This document shows positions 34,839 through 44,083 of a DNA stretch of 64,000 nt, one piece after another. Origin of the DNA: UBA4582 sp965657335 (lineage in GTDB: Bacteria; Pseudomonadota; Gammaproteobacteria; Pseudomonadales; Azotimanducaceae). The notes beneath the pieces are model-generated. The model was not told where the DNA came from and made no database searches. It saw only the letters and a program-made list of their open reading frames with translations. Location: assembly GCA_965657335.1 (NCBI GenBank), contig CBFHOH010000002.1, positions 62,001 to 126,000 of the forward strand, given 5' to 3'. Both the position numbers and the translations under genes were made by a program. How positions within the stretch are numbered: the stretch's first letter is position 1; the number at the start of each line of letters is the position of its first letter.

Positions 34839-36799
34839 CTTGGCTGCGTGAGTACATCGATGAGGTAGGGTTCTCCTCGCTTGACCGCGTCCACGCCCCG
34901 TTGCAAAGCAGCGACCATTTCATTCGGATCGCTGATGGGACCCTCGCTTTTCATACCGTACCCCTCTGCCAACTTCGCGTAATTGATGTAGGGATCTCTG
35001 AAGGTTGTGCCTATATGTGCTCTGTCAGTGCCTCTTCCCCTTACCCCAGCCATGTATTGAACATACATAAGTTCCATGTGCCAGGCTCGGTTGTTGTGCA
35101 TGATTGTTAGCATTGGTAATTGATGATGAACAGCGCTCCATACAGTGCCGGGCATAAAATTGAAATCACCGTCACCTTGAATATTTATAACAACGCGGTT
35201 CCTGTTCTTCGCTGCCAAGGCAGCACCAGCAGAGGCTCCTAAACAATAACCTAAAGCCGCAGCAGGGTACTGACCCAAATAACTGTATGGTTTGTCATGG
35301 TCCCATAGCTCTCTATGATGTCGCCCAGTAAAGTTCGAAGGTGAAGCAAGACACCAATCCAGATCCTTTATCATCGGCCAGAGCTCGGCGTACAAACGTG
35401 CCAGACTGACCGGTGTGCCATGCCAGCCTGGTCGTTTTTTTTCTACTGCCTTGTGGAGTGAAGTAATTCGATTATCTCGATTTTTTATGCTGTGTTTTTT
35501 GACTCTCTCTTTGATGGAGGCGCTGATTGATGTTGTTAAGCGGGATTCAACAGCATGGATAATAAGAGGTAAACTTGCCTCTGCGTCCTCGGTAATTAAA
35601 GTATCTGGTGTCGGTCTACGTTTCAAATTTGGATCTTCTTTCCAACCAAAGCCAATGCCCGCCGCATCACGGTCTGTCACTGATTTGAGATGCGGCCCAG
35701 TAATGGACACATCGGCGGCGGCTATCTCCAAACCAAGATGAAAGTCGTAGTTTTTGTCATACCCTGTTCCTACAAGCGCATGACGCTGTGGAAAACTCAT
35801 CGGACCAAAGGTTGCCATAGAGTCAACCGAGGCGCCCACTAACTCAGCTAAAGTAATCGCGTTGTCGATCCCCGTTTTTGAACGTAATCGCCCAACAGAG
35901 ATGTGTGGATTTTTGGCCTGAATAAGTGTCTGCGCGATGATTGTTGCCTGCGATTGACTGATTGCTTTTACCTCCGACGCAGAATATCGCGGCACCTGGA
36001 GATCACCAGCCTCTTCTTTCTGGATTTCTGAGTTGAGCACAACGAGCGTTGGTGCACAGGGTGGTGTAATCGACTGACGATATGCCTCCTGTAGCGCGAC
36101 TAACGTATCTTCGAGCGTCTCGGGTTGGGCGTCCCATTTTGTATAAGGTCTTACTAACCCGGCGATGTCTTCGCCGGTATGAACCTTTAGAAAGTTGTTT
36201 TCATCATTTCCCGCGAGGATAATCATCGGCGTATGGCCATGATACGCTTGATAAATCGCCATCGATGCATTCTGTAAGCCGACCGTGCCCTGAAGCAGCG
36301 CACACATAGGTTTGCCCTCGGAACGTCCATAACCGTGCGCCATATCAACCGCTGCACCCTCGTGCATCGCAGAGATCACTTCCGGCATATGATTCGGGCG
36401 CTCACCATAATTGATGAGTGATTCCTGCAAACCTTCGAAACTGGAACCTGGGTTTAGCGCAACGTACTCAATTTCAAGATCACGCAACACCTGAACCATT
36501 AGGTCAGAGGCCGCACGTCGCACGGTTGCTGTAGGCACAGAAGGCACTGAGATGCCCACCTCCCGCTCCATTTTCACGGCGTCTGGTGGCGTTGAGACGG
36601 GTCTCGGCGTTTCCGGTGCCGCATTCCCGACGCCGAATGCAACCGCTGGTAAAACTGTGCTGGCGCCCCCCGCTACACTCGCCCCAATAAATCCGCGACG
36701 ACTAATACCGGTGCGATCAGCACTGATCTCAGCACCTGACTGATCACCTGCATCAACTGGTGGTTTACCTGAAACTATCCCTGATTCTTTACTGGTCAT
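34835..36799 (-). CDS. Tat-exported thiamine-diphosphate-dependent enzyme
   Basis: 654 aa. Residues 33-60 form a twin-arginine signal (ISRRGFIGASVAGG then a hydrophobic stretch), and it is followed by a full acetolactate synthase/benzoylformate decarboxylase-like chain. The activating glutamate is E147 in MHEGAAVDMAHGYGR, and the ThDP-Mg site is GDGDFN (542-547) with NN at 569-570. Members decarboxylate 2-oxo acids or ligate carbonyls. ThDP enzymes are normally cytosolic; export by Tat, which moves folded cofactor-loaded proteins, plus the overlapping cytochrome c gene suggests an oxidative periplasmic 2-oxo-acid enzyme. The substrate is unknown. Confidence 0.88.
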   Translation of the reverse strand: MTSKESGIVSGKPPVDAGDQSGAEISADRTGISRRGFIGASVAGGASTVLPAVAFGVGNAAPETPRPVSTPPDAVKMEREVGISVPSVPTATVRRAASDLMVQVLRDLEIEYVALNPGSSFEGLQESLINYGERPNHMPEVISAMHEGAAVDMAHGYGRSEGKPMCALLQGTVGLQNASMAIYQAYHGHTPMIILAGNDENNFLKVHTGEDIAGLVRPYTKWDAQPETLEDTLVALQEAYRQSITPPCAPTLVVLNSEIQKEEAGDLQVPRYSASEVKAISQSQATIIAQTLIQAKNPHISVGRLRSKTGIDNAITLAELVGASVDSMATFGPMSFPQRHALVGTGYDKNYDFHLGLEIAAADVSITGPHLKSVTDRDAAGIGFGWKEDPNLKRRPTPDTLITEDAEASLPLIIHAVESRLTTSISASIKERVKKHSIKNRDNRITSLHKAVEKKRPGWHGTPVSLARLYAELWPMIKDLDWCLASPSNFTGRHHRELWDHDKPYSYLGQYPAAALGYCLGASAGAALAAKNRNRVVINIQGDGDFNFMPGTVWSAVHHQLPMLTIMHNNRAWHMELMYVQYMAGVRGRGTDRAHIGTTFRDPYINYAKLAEGYGMKSEGPISDPNEMVAALQRGVDAVKRGEPYLIDVLTQPR

Positions 36800-36979
36800 G
36801 TGACAGATCCCTAACGTTTTAACCGCAGATACAAAACACCATACTATATAAAAACCGGACTTGGCTAACTTTGCTTAATCCTTCATGCAGGCACATTGGA
36901 TACAATCGTATTCAATCTCACGTCAGTTTGTGTAACACTTGACGAAACTAGGAACACAGCATGGCTACTGGAGTTACCG

Positions 36980-38008
36980 ATGTTATCTGCGAAATCTCAC
37001 TTCATTGACAAGCTACAACGATTGTTCTGTAAAACCGCCGGCGTGACGCTGGTGTCATTGATGCCTGTTGCAACCACCTACGCTCACCATTCCCATGCAA
37101 ATCTCGATAGAACAAAAACCGTTACCAATCGAGGTACCGTCGCTGCATACGGTTGGCGAATGCCCCACGCCTTTATCAAAGTCGAGGCACCTAATGCACA
37201 AGGAAAGATCGTCAAATACAGTATTGAAATGCTACACCCACCCGCCATGCTTGAGCGCGGCTGGACAAAAACCACGTTACAAAAAGGCGACATTATTTCG
37301 TGGGGCGGAGCGCCTGACAAAAACCCTAAACGCTACTACACCGGGCTAACATGGCTTGAAAAATCAGATGGTACACGGCTGACTTTAAAGCTGCAGCCAG
37401 AGGATGTAGTTCCTTCAAAGGATTTCTCGGGATTGTGGTCTCGCGACCTCAGCGTGCCGTTACGCTACTTGCCGCCGACAGACTGGCCCTACACGTCGAA
37501 GGCAAGCATGCAAGTGATGAACTTTAAGGACAGCCAGAATCCATTGCTCGATTGCGTTGCATCCGGACCACCCAAAGCAACGCTTTTACCTTACCCGATG
37601 GAGATCATTCGCCCCAACGATGAAACGCTGCTGATAAACTACGAAGGTCGCAACATTCCTCGTACGCTTCATTTCAATCAACATTTCCCGCCCGGCAACC
37701 CCTCAGTTACGGGACACTCCATCGCTCGCTTCGAAGACAACACACTGGTTGTGGAAACAGGCAACTTTGTTGATGATCGTTGGGGGATATACACCGGGGT
37801 TGACTCCAGCAGTCAAAAACATCTGATTGAGCGCATGACACTGGCTGAGGATGGGTTAACGATCGATATCGACATGGTCGTGACTGACCCTGTATTTTTT
37901 ACTGAACCAGTCACAATAAAACATAAGCTACGCAAAATCGCAGATCGAGATTTAGTTAAGGCAAACTGCACCGCAGAAAGTGCAAAGATGTTCTTAGAAG
38001 GTCCTTAA
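36980..38008 (+). CDS. Secreted DUF6152-family protein (copy 2)
   Basis: 342 aa from the ATG at 36980, chosen because GGAG lies 8 nt upstream and a signal peptide starts there (ending TTYA at residues 32-35). The mature chain should begin HHSHANLDRTKTV. Domain 1 has RGTVAAYGWRMPHAFIKVE and LERGWTKTTLQKGD; domain 2 has FEDNTLVVETGNFVDDRWG and GVDSSSQKHLIERMTL. It is homologous to copies 1 and 3. It is divergent from the Tat ThDP-enzyme operon with a 180-bp gap, and 51 bp upstream of copy 3. Function unknown. Confidence 0.82.
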   Translation: MLSAKSHFIDKLQRLFCKTAGVTLVSLMPVATTYAHHSHANLDRTKTVTNRGTVAAYGWRMPHAFIKVEAPNAQGKIVKYSIEMLHPPAMLERGWTKTTLQKGDIISWGGAPDKNPKRYYTGLTWLEKSDGTRLTLKLQPEDVVPSKDFSGLWSRDLSVPLRYLPPTDWPYTSKASMQVMNFKDSQNPLLDCVASGPPKATLLPYPMEIIRPNDETLLINYEGRNIPRTLHFNQHFPPGNPSVTGHSIARFEDNTLVVETGNFVDDRWGIYTGVDSSSQKHLIERMTLAEDGLTIDIDMVVTDPVFFTEPVTIKHKLRKIADRDLVKANCTAESAKMFLEGP

Positions 38009-38059
38009 TTGCATTTACAAGGCGATTAAATACCACCAGAAATATGACAGGAGTCTAGT

Positions 38060-39301
38060 GTGACATTCACAACACGCCTAATCACCACAGTATTATTCCT
38101 GATGTTCATGGGTGACGCGACAGCCCACCACGCTGCTACTGTCTTCGACCGGAAAAACTCCATAAAAAAAACCGGCATAGTCAAAAAATTTATTTACAGA
38201 AATCCCCATCTGATCATCAACATGGCCGTGGAGGAGTCAGATAACAAAACGGTAATGTGGAAAATCGAGGGCCAAAGCATCGCAGCGTTAAAGCGAATGG
38301 GCTTCAACCGAGACTCTATTCATGAGGGCGACAGAATCACAGTAAAAATGCGACCACTGCGATCAGGTGAACCAGGTGGTCTGTTACAGGGGTTGGTTGG
38401 TGCTGATGGTACAGCGTATTCAATGGACGGCACAGAACTCAAACAAGATTACGCAAAAAAAGAGAAAGTCAGACAAGCGGCACCTGGCTTGATGGCATAC
38501 GTACCGCCTCCCAAAAATGAAACTTGGCAGATACGTGAGAAGAAAACCCGACCAGCACAATTGCCTATCATTTCAGAGGGACTGGCGCCGGGAGACCATG
38601 CGGCTACTGGAGGCGCAGCGGGCGCTCTGGACCCAGAGAACCTGAATAAGAAACGTGCACCGGCACCGTTCGATATGACCGGCGTCTGGCAATATCGAGG
38701 CGAAGATGATTACCGTGCCAACTACGGATCGTATGAGTTTAAACCGAAGCCAGAACTTACGCCAAAAGCGGCAGATTATTACAAGCTTTATCAGGAAAAA
38801 GCCAAAGAGGGTGTCAGATTTGACGACCCCGCTACCCAGTGTTATCCCGCTGGCATGCCACGGTTAATGACCCGCTACGGTTCACTTATGATGCTACAGC
38901 GCCCTACCGCTATATTCATGGTGTCACGCCTCAGCAACGAGTTCAGAGTCATCTATCTTGACGGTCGAGATCGAATTCCCGAAAGCAACCTTGATCGTAA
39001 CTGGGGTGGAGAGTCCCTCGGGTACTGGGATGGCAACACACTCGTCGTCGAGACCGAAGGGTTCACCGACGAAAACCATATGATACAAGCCGGCATCAAG
39101 GCGAGTAAGAAACTCAAGATGACTGAACGTTATCGTATGATCAATAACAATAACACTTTGGTGATGGAACTCACCATGACTGACCCAGACAATTGGGTCG
39201 GAGAATGGAAGCACGTAAAATTTCGCGACCGAGTGTTAAGGTCTGACGTACGTGAGGCTAATTGTATTTACACTGACAATCTAGCATTGCCTGGTCGCTA
39301 A
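38060..39301 (+). CDS. Secreted DUF6152-family protein (copy 3)
   Basis: 413 aa from a GTG at 38060 with AGGAG upstream. Signal peptide ends ATA (20-22), leaving HHAATVFDRKNS at the mature N-terminus. Domain 1 keeps KKFIYRNPHLIIN and MGFNRDSIHEGD. An extra, poorly conserved linker (about residues 140-210) makes it longer than its two paralogues. Domain 2 has GYWDGNTLVVETEGFTDENH and MTERYRM. Its stop overlaps the convergent LigB gene by 4 bp. No enzymatic motif is recognised. Confidence 0.82.
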   Translation: MTFTTRLITTVLFLMFMGDATAHHAATVFDRKNSIKKTGIVKKFIYRNPHLIINMAVEESDNKTVMWKIEGQSIAALKRMGFNRDSIHEGDRITVKMRPLRSGEPGGLLQGLVGADGTAYSMDGTELKQDYAKKEKVRQAAPGLMAYVPPPKNETWQIREKKTRPAQLPIISEGLAPGDHAATGGAAGALDPENLNKKRAPAPFDMTGVWQYRGEDDYRANYGSYEFKPKPELTPKAADYYKLYQEKAKEGVRFDDPATQCYPAGMPRLMTRYGSLMMLQRPTAIFMVSRLSNEFRVIYLDGRDRIPESNLDRNWGGESLGYWDGNTLVVETEGFTDENHMIQAGIKASKKLKMTERYRMINNNNTLVMELTMTDPDNWVGEWKHVKFRDRVLRSDVREANCIYTDNLALPGR

Positions 39302-40128
39302 ACTGACTCTGCCATGTAAAGCGTAGTAATACTGCAAGTTGTCGCATAATTGGGTATTGCCTGCGCAAACCATACTTCTCCTGTCTGGTCTTCGGTCGCA
39401 GCGGCGACACATATAGAGGTGCGCATTTCAAAAGCACCAGGGCCTGCTTCTAGGAAAGTTTCTTCGTCAGTGTGGGCGAGCAACGCGTCCTTATGTTTAT
39501 GTATCAACTGATCAAGTAAAATTTCATCCCACTGCTCATTGATCCGACCAGAGTCCGGTGTACATGGCCAGTGCGAGGTGCCTCCGGTACCCATCAGCGC
39601 AATTCTTTCAGGTGCAAAATCTATTGCTCGGCGTAGCGCTTTACCGAGTGCCCAACTGCGATGAAGCGGACTAAGGGGTGGATTTTGACAATTAATATTT
39701 ACCGGTACTATCGGTAAGTCATAATTCGGCGTCAAAAAATGAAGCGGCACGGACATACCGTGGTCAAACTGCCATTCTTGTGCGTAGCCTACATCAACGG
39801 TTTGCATTACTTCATTGATCAATCGTACTGACAGATCAGGATTTGCGGGTATCTGGGTGCGATTAATTTTAAGCCACTCTGGATCTTCAATAGGTCCTTC
39901 ATAAATGTTTGCCATGCCGATAGAAAACGTCGGCATGTTATCCATGAAGAAATTGGCAAAGTGCTCAGAGGAAACCATCACAAGCGCTTCTGTCCCCGTG
40001 TCAATTAGCGCTTGTCGTTGACGCGCAAACGCATCGTGGAGCTGATTGCGGATTTCAGGCGCGGCCATCTCAGCACGCGAAGTAATCCCAGGTGCATGGC
40101 AACATGTGCCTGCATATACCAGTGTCAT
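39298..40128 (-). CDS. Extradiol dioxygenase catalytic subunit, LigB-like
   Basis: 276 aa from the ATG at 40128 (ribosome site GGGGAG), giving MTLVYAGTCCHAPGITSRAE; the longer frame upstream is not family-like. Class III LigB-fold ring-cleavage subunit: metal ligands fit H in TCCHAPGI and H in VSSEHFANFF; the base is H in QFDHGMSVPLHFL, and ALMGTGGTSHWP is conserved. It forms the beta subunit of protocatechuate 4,5-dioxygenase/gallate-dioxygenase-type enzymes. The alpha subunit gene is 22 bp upstream. The catechol substrate is not defined. Confidence 0.9.
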   Translation of the reverse strand: MTLVYAGTCCHAPGITSRAEMAAPEIRNQLHDAFARQRQALIDTGTEALVMVSSEHFANFFMDNMPTFSIGMANIYEGPIEDPEWLKINRTQIPANPDLSVRLINEVMQTVDVGYAQEWQFDHGMSVPLHFLTPNYDLPIVPVNINCQNPPLSPLHRSWALGKALRRAIDFAPERIALMGTGGTSHWPCTPDSGRINEQWDEILLDQLIHKHKDALLAHTDEETFLEAGPGAFEMRTSICVAAATEDQTGEVWFAQAIPNYATTCSITTLYMAESV

Positions 40129-40150
40129 AATGTCTCCCCGGTTGATCTCC

Positions 40151-40465
40151 TTAGATAGCGCCTTTACCGTCAACCATTGCATAGAGGCCAGCACGGACAG
40201 GGCCGTGTTTCTCAAGGCCATCACGCATCGATTGAATGTATTCAGCCCAAGTGAAGCCGTTCATCGTTGCGAAGTGCATCAGAAGCTGGCCATTAACACC
40301 CAACACGTAAAGCAGCCCGATATCGATGGCGCGGAGCGCACTCAGTTCTTCCTCATCTAAATCGTAATCTCCGACTACGGCGCCTTGCTCGGTATCGAAA
40401 CGCTCTTTGAGTGCCGGATCTCTGTTCAGGTTGTACAACAGTTTTTGTACATAGTAGAGGCTCAT
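40151..40465 (-). CDS. Extradiol dioxygenase small subunit, LigA-like
   Basis: 104 aa from the ATG at 40465 (MSLYYVQKLLYNLNRDPAL), all-helical alpha subunit of a class III dioxygenase. ALRAIDIGLLYVLGVNGQLL and GFTWAEYIQSMR are typical of LigA, which caps the active site of LigB. It sits directly before the LigB-like gene and 34 bp after a GST gene on the same strand, so GST-LigA-LigB is probably one operon. Confidence 0.9.
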   Translation of the reverse strand: MSLYYVQKLLYNLNRDPALKERFDTEQGAVVGDYDLDEEELSALRAIDIGLLYVLGVNGQLLMHFATMNGFTWAEYIQSMRDGLEKHGPVRAGLYAMVDGKGAI

Positions 40466-40499
40466 TTCAATCGATTCCTTTCCATTTGCACACGTCAGA

Positions 40500-41168
40500 C
40501 TATTCCCAGGGAACCACAATACTTCGATGCTTGCGCTCGATTGAGAGAACCTGCTGAACCGCTGGCCGCTGCCATACACTTTTTGCAACCGCCTCCCAGT
40601 TAGGTCGTTCCGGCACAGACAAAATTCGAGCATCTGTCGTCCACAAGTACATAACAAACAGATAAGCATCAACTACAGAAAAACCAGTACTCAGCGACCA
40701 CGTTTTATCTGCCAGTAAACTCTCGACACGATCAACTGCATTCGCCAGATTTTTTAGTCCCTGCGCGTTCACCGCATCATTTGCCCCCTTGCTTTCACCG
40801 GCGTATGCAGCGGAACGAAAGATGGAGCGAATGTAGGTATGCACGCTACTCGACAAAAAGTTCATCCATTCATGTGCGCGATATCTGCGAAAGTCACCCA
40901 CTGGAGGCAATAATTTGCCGTCACCAATTTTGTCTGCGAGAAAAGTCAGGATAGCCTGAGTCTCCGTCAGTGTTTCTCCGTCGAGAACTAACGCGGGCAC
41001 AGTGCCTTTAGGGTTTACAGCCAAATAGGGCTTAGCGAGGTTCTGCTTTGATGGCAAATCAATCAAGCGGCGTTCGTAGTTGAGACCTGATTCTTCCAGC
41101 ACGATGTGCACCGCCAATGAGCAGGCGCGGGGGTAGTAATAAAAAATGATTTCCTGATTAACGGACAT
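40500..41168 (-). CDS. Glutathione S-transferase
   Basis: 222-aa cytosolic GST. The thioredoxin-like N-domain opens IIFYYYPRACSLAVHIVLEE; S (in ACS) is the likely thiol-activating residue of beta/Nu-type bacterial GSTs, KGTVPALVLDGETLTETQAI is the glutathione cis-Pro/ET region. The C-terminal helical domain covers about residues 88-205. As first gene before LigAB it may perform a glutathione-dependent step in aromatic degradation, such as an isomerisation or ether cleavage, but this is context inference. Confidence 0.9.
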   Translation of the reverse strand: MSVNQEIIFYYYPRACSLAVHIVLEESGLNYERRLIDLPSKQNLAKPYLAVNPKGTVPALVLDGETLTETQAILTFLADKIGDGKLLPPVGDFRRYRAHEWMNFLSSSVHTYIRSIFRSAAYAGESKGANDAVNAQGLKNLANAVDRVESLLADKTWSLSTGFSVVDAYLFVMYLWTTDARILSVPERPNWEAVAKSVWQRPAVQQVLSIERKHRSIVVPWE

Positions 41169-41378
41169 TGAATCAAATATTTTTATTCACTTATTCATCA
41201 CCGTATACCATGAACAGGTTTCTATTGGAATTTTTCTCGTTGAATAAAGACAAGCTCAGAGGCAGACAAGATATCTACTCACATATGATGATATGGTGGA
41301 AAAGCTTCGATCGGCTTCAAAGATCGAAACAACTAAGAACCCGGTCTACTCAAGTGTACAGCAGGGAAAAGAGAAAAA

Positions 41379-42983
41379 ATGTCGTCATCCAACAACAATA
41401 ATCACTTGCAACAAATAGAAGTCAACTCGGGGTATGCAAGGTATGTGCTGTTTGTGCTCATAGTTGTCTATATCTTCAATTTTATTGATCGACAAATTAT
41501 TTCGATCCTCGCCGAGGAAATTAAAGCAGACCTCAACATCGGCGACGCCGAAATTGGTTTTTTATACGGTACTGCGTTCGCGATTTTTTATGCGGTGTTC
41601 GGTATTCCACTTGGAAAACTCGCAGATGTTTGGAACAGAAAGAGCCTCATTGCCATTGGACTCAGCTTCTGGAGTCTTATGACCGCTGCATCAGGTTTCG
41701 CCAAAAGCTACCCAATGCTCGCTGCTTTTAGATTTGGTGTTGGCGTGGGTGAAGCAAGTGCCACACCCGCTGCATTTTCAATGTTGTCTGACTACTTTTC
41801 ACCCAGAGTACGCGCGACTGTACTTGCGATCTATTCCAGCGGCATCTACATTGGTGCGGGCGTTGGTCTCTTTCTAGGTGGCGCTGTCGTCGAACTCTGG
41901 TATGACTGGTATCCAGATCCCTCGCTCGCGCCACTCGGCATCAAGCCATGGCAAGCTGCTTTTCTCGTCGTGGGGTTACCCGGCGTGCTTGTCGCCATTT
42001 GGGTGTGGACGATCAAAGAACCCATCCGTGGTATGAGCGAAGGGCTGTTAACACCGCAACATCAACATCCATTTGCCGCGACACGAAACACCTTCTTTAG
42101 TGTTTTGCCTGGTCTTTCATTGATTTTGCTACATCGCGTCGGTGGATTTCGTGCAGTCATCAACAACTTGATCGCACTCGCCCTCATCGCCGTAGTCTTC
42201 TATGGTTTATATGCTCTGATGCCAACACCTCTACAGTGGGTAGCACTCGGAACTGGGGTCTATATCACGGTGAGTTGGGTTCAATATCTACAAATTTATG
42301 ATCCGGGTTGCTTCGGCATGATGTTTCGTTCTAGAGCATTTGTGTTGGCAACGATCGGCTTTCCAAGCATCTCTTTTGTGACTTATGGCATCGGTTTCTG
42401 GTCAGCACCTTTTATGCAGCGTGTACACGGCGAATCAATCAGTGACGCTGGATTGTATCTGGGCATTGCTGCCGCATTGGGTGGTTTTATTGGTATCGTT
42501 GTCGGAGGCTTTCTTGCCGATCACCTAAAAACCAGGACGGCGAATGCCCGGCTCTATATTGGTATCGCCGTGCCTGCGCTAGCGCTGCCATTTGCGGTAG
42601 GTTTTCTCTATACCGACAGTGTGGTTGCCGCTTACCTGTTTAGTTTTGTCTTCAGTATTTTGTCCCCTGCATGGATTGGCTCAGGCGCAAGCACAATTAA
42701 CGATCTGGTGATGCCGCGTATGCGCGCCACTGCATCAGCGTACTACGTCTTGATGAATACTTTTCTAGGACTCGCGCTGGGCCCTTACCTGATGGGTCAA
42801 ATCAGTGACTTGTATATAACTTCGGGAGCAGATAGCGGAGAATCGTTGCGAACCGCGATGACTTGGGGACTTGGCATGTTTGGCGTCGCCATGTTATTCC
42901 TAATGCTCGCAACAAAGTATTTAAGTGAAGACGAAAGTAGCCGCGTTGCTCGAGCCCGCGCCCTCGGGGAGGAAGATGTTTAA
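41379..42983 (+). CDS. MFS transporter, spinster-like
   Basis: 534-aa inner-membrane carrier with about 12 to 14 hydrophobic helices and an extended central loop (residues 215-300). The N-terminal IFNFIDRQIISILAEEIKAD and the loop 2-3 motif FGIPLGKLADVWNRKSLI are signatures of the spinster/phthalate-type MFS group common next to aromatic and steroid catabolic genes. It is divergent from the GST-LigAB operon, 210 bp apart, and may import the ring substrate of that system. Substrate is unknown. Confidence 0.88.
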   Translation: MSSSNNNNHLQQIEVNSGYARYVLFVLIVVYIFNFIDRQIISILAEEIKADLNIGDAEIGFLYGTAFAIFYAVFGIPLGKLADVWNRKSLIAIGLSFWSLMTAASGFAKSYPMLAAFRFGVGVGEASATPAAFSMLSDYFSPRVRATVLAIYSSGIYIGAGVGLFLGGAVVELWYDWYPDPSLAPLGIKPWQAAFLVVGLPGVLVAIWVWTIKEPIRGMSEGLLTPQHQHPFAATRNTFFSVLPGLSLILLHRVGGFRAVINNLIALALIAVVFYGLYALMPTPLQWVALGTGVYITVSWVQYLQIYDPGCFGMMFRSRAFVLATIGFPSISFVTYGIGFWSAPFMQRVHGESISDAGLYLGIAAALGGFIGIVVGGFLADHLKTRTANARLYIGIAVPALALPFAVGFLYTDSVVAAYLFSFVFSILSPAWIGSGASTINDLVMPRMRATASAYYVLMNTFLGLALGPYLMGQISDLYITSGADSGESLRTAMTWGLGMFGVAMLFLMLATKYLSEDESSRVARARALGEEDV

Positions 42984-42987
42984 CATT

Positions 42988-44046
42988 CTACTCGGCAGAA
43001 GGGTAATGTAGCGCCATGTTTTCGGGGTAACTGCGACGAAAGTAGTTCCATAGCTGATCGCCGTAGGTCGAAGCCTTCTGGTCACCAGCCATATCTAAAA
43101 CACCGCTATTGGTATCCTCTGTGCTTGCCATAAATCCAGCCGAGGCGTGTCGCGGACTATTTTTGACCGCTTCAGCGAATTCAGGGGCAAGATCGATTTC
43201 CGCGAGTTCCGTGTGCAATGAGGGTCCGTGAAAGTACCCGAGCGAAAAACGTTCAGATGCTGTGAAGACGCGATGGGGTGTTGCTACATAATAGTTGCCG
43301 GTGATCGCTTGCAACATTTCACCTAGATTAATGACAAACGAATCAGGAATAACCGGTACCGGCATCCACTCGTCAGCAACATTCTGAATCTCCAGTCCCG
43401 GCGTCTCTCCAGCAGCCAATACCGTGAGAAACCCAGCATCATGATGCGCATTAACGCCGAACATTCCCGCCGGAGTCGAGGGATACCGAATAAGCTTGGT
43501 TAGACTCATTCTCTCCTCACCGAACAATGCTTCGAAGTACCCAGTCGGCAAGCCCAGCCCGATTGCCAGCAGTGACATCAGTTCGTCTGCAAGTTTCCCC
43601 GCCTCACTAAACCAGCGCGTCATCACGTTTTGGTGGTCTGCCAAAACGGACTCTGGCAACCACTGATTCGGTCCTAGCAAACGGAGGTAAGCCGGTTCAA
43701 CCTGAGCATCTCTCGCGGCGTGTTCACTCCACAGATCAACTTGTTCACGTATATCCGGTTGGTTATTTGTATACTCTGACCCTTCCGCTTCCCATCCTCT
43801 GAAATGCGGCGACCGTCGCTTGTCTATGAGCCGCTTTTGTTCGAGGGGCAGGTTAAAAAGTGCCTGACCCACTCGGAAAGCGTCGTCCACCACGTCGTTT
43901 GCAACACCATGGTTTGTCACGACAAATAAGCCGACGTGATGACAGATATCGCGAACCGTACCCGCCAGCACCGCTCTATCTGCAGAGAGCCCCGCTGCCA
44001 AATTGATAACAGGAATCCCATCGATGTAACGAACAAACTGATTCAT
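42988..44046 (-). CDS. 2-oxoglutarate/Fe(II)-dependent dioxygenase, IPNS-like
   Basis: 352 aa with the isopenicillin-N-synthase-type N-domain (DIN_N; GIPVINLAAGLSADRAVLAG..) and the jelly-roll 2OG-FeII_Oxy domain. Iron ligands are H and D in GVNAHHDAGFLTVLA and H in VATPHRVFTASERFSLGYF, where R/S of ERFS bind 2-oxoglutarate. Such enzymes hydroxylate or desaturate small molecules; the product here cannot be inferred. It is convergent with the MFS gene (4 bp gap) and is downstream of ribH on the same strand, 37 bp apart, possibly co-transcribed from the riboswitch promoter. Confidence 0.88.
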   Translation of the reverse strand: MNQFVRYIDGIPVINLAAGLSADRAVLAGTVRDICHHVGLFVVTNHGVANDVVDDAFRVGQALFNLPLEQKRLIDKRRSPHFRGWEAEGSEYTNNQPDIREQVDLWSEHAARDAQVEPAYLRLLGPNQWLPESVLADHQNVMTRWFSEAGKLADELMSLLAIGLGLPTGYFEALFGEERMSLTKLIRYPSTPAGMFGVNAHHDAGFLTVLAAGETPGLEIQNVADEWMPVPVIPDSFVINLGEMLQAITGNYYVATPHRVFTASERFSLGYFHGPSLHTELAEIDLAPEFAEAVKNSPRHASAGFMASTEDTNSGVLDMAGDQKASTYGDQLWNYFRRSYPENMALHYPSAE

Positions 44047-44083
44047 GGGTTAATCAACACAATGCTGACCTCGTATCAGGAGG

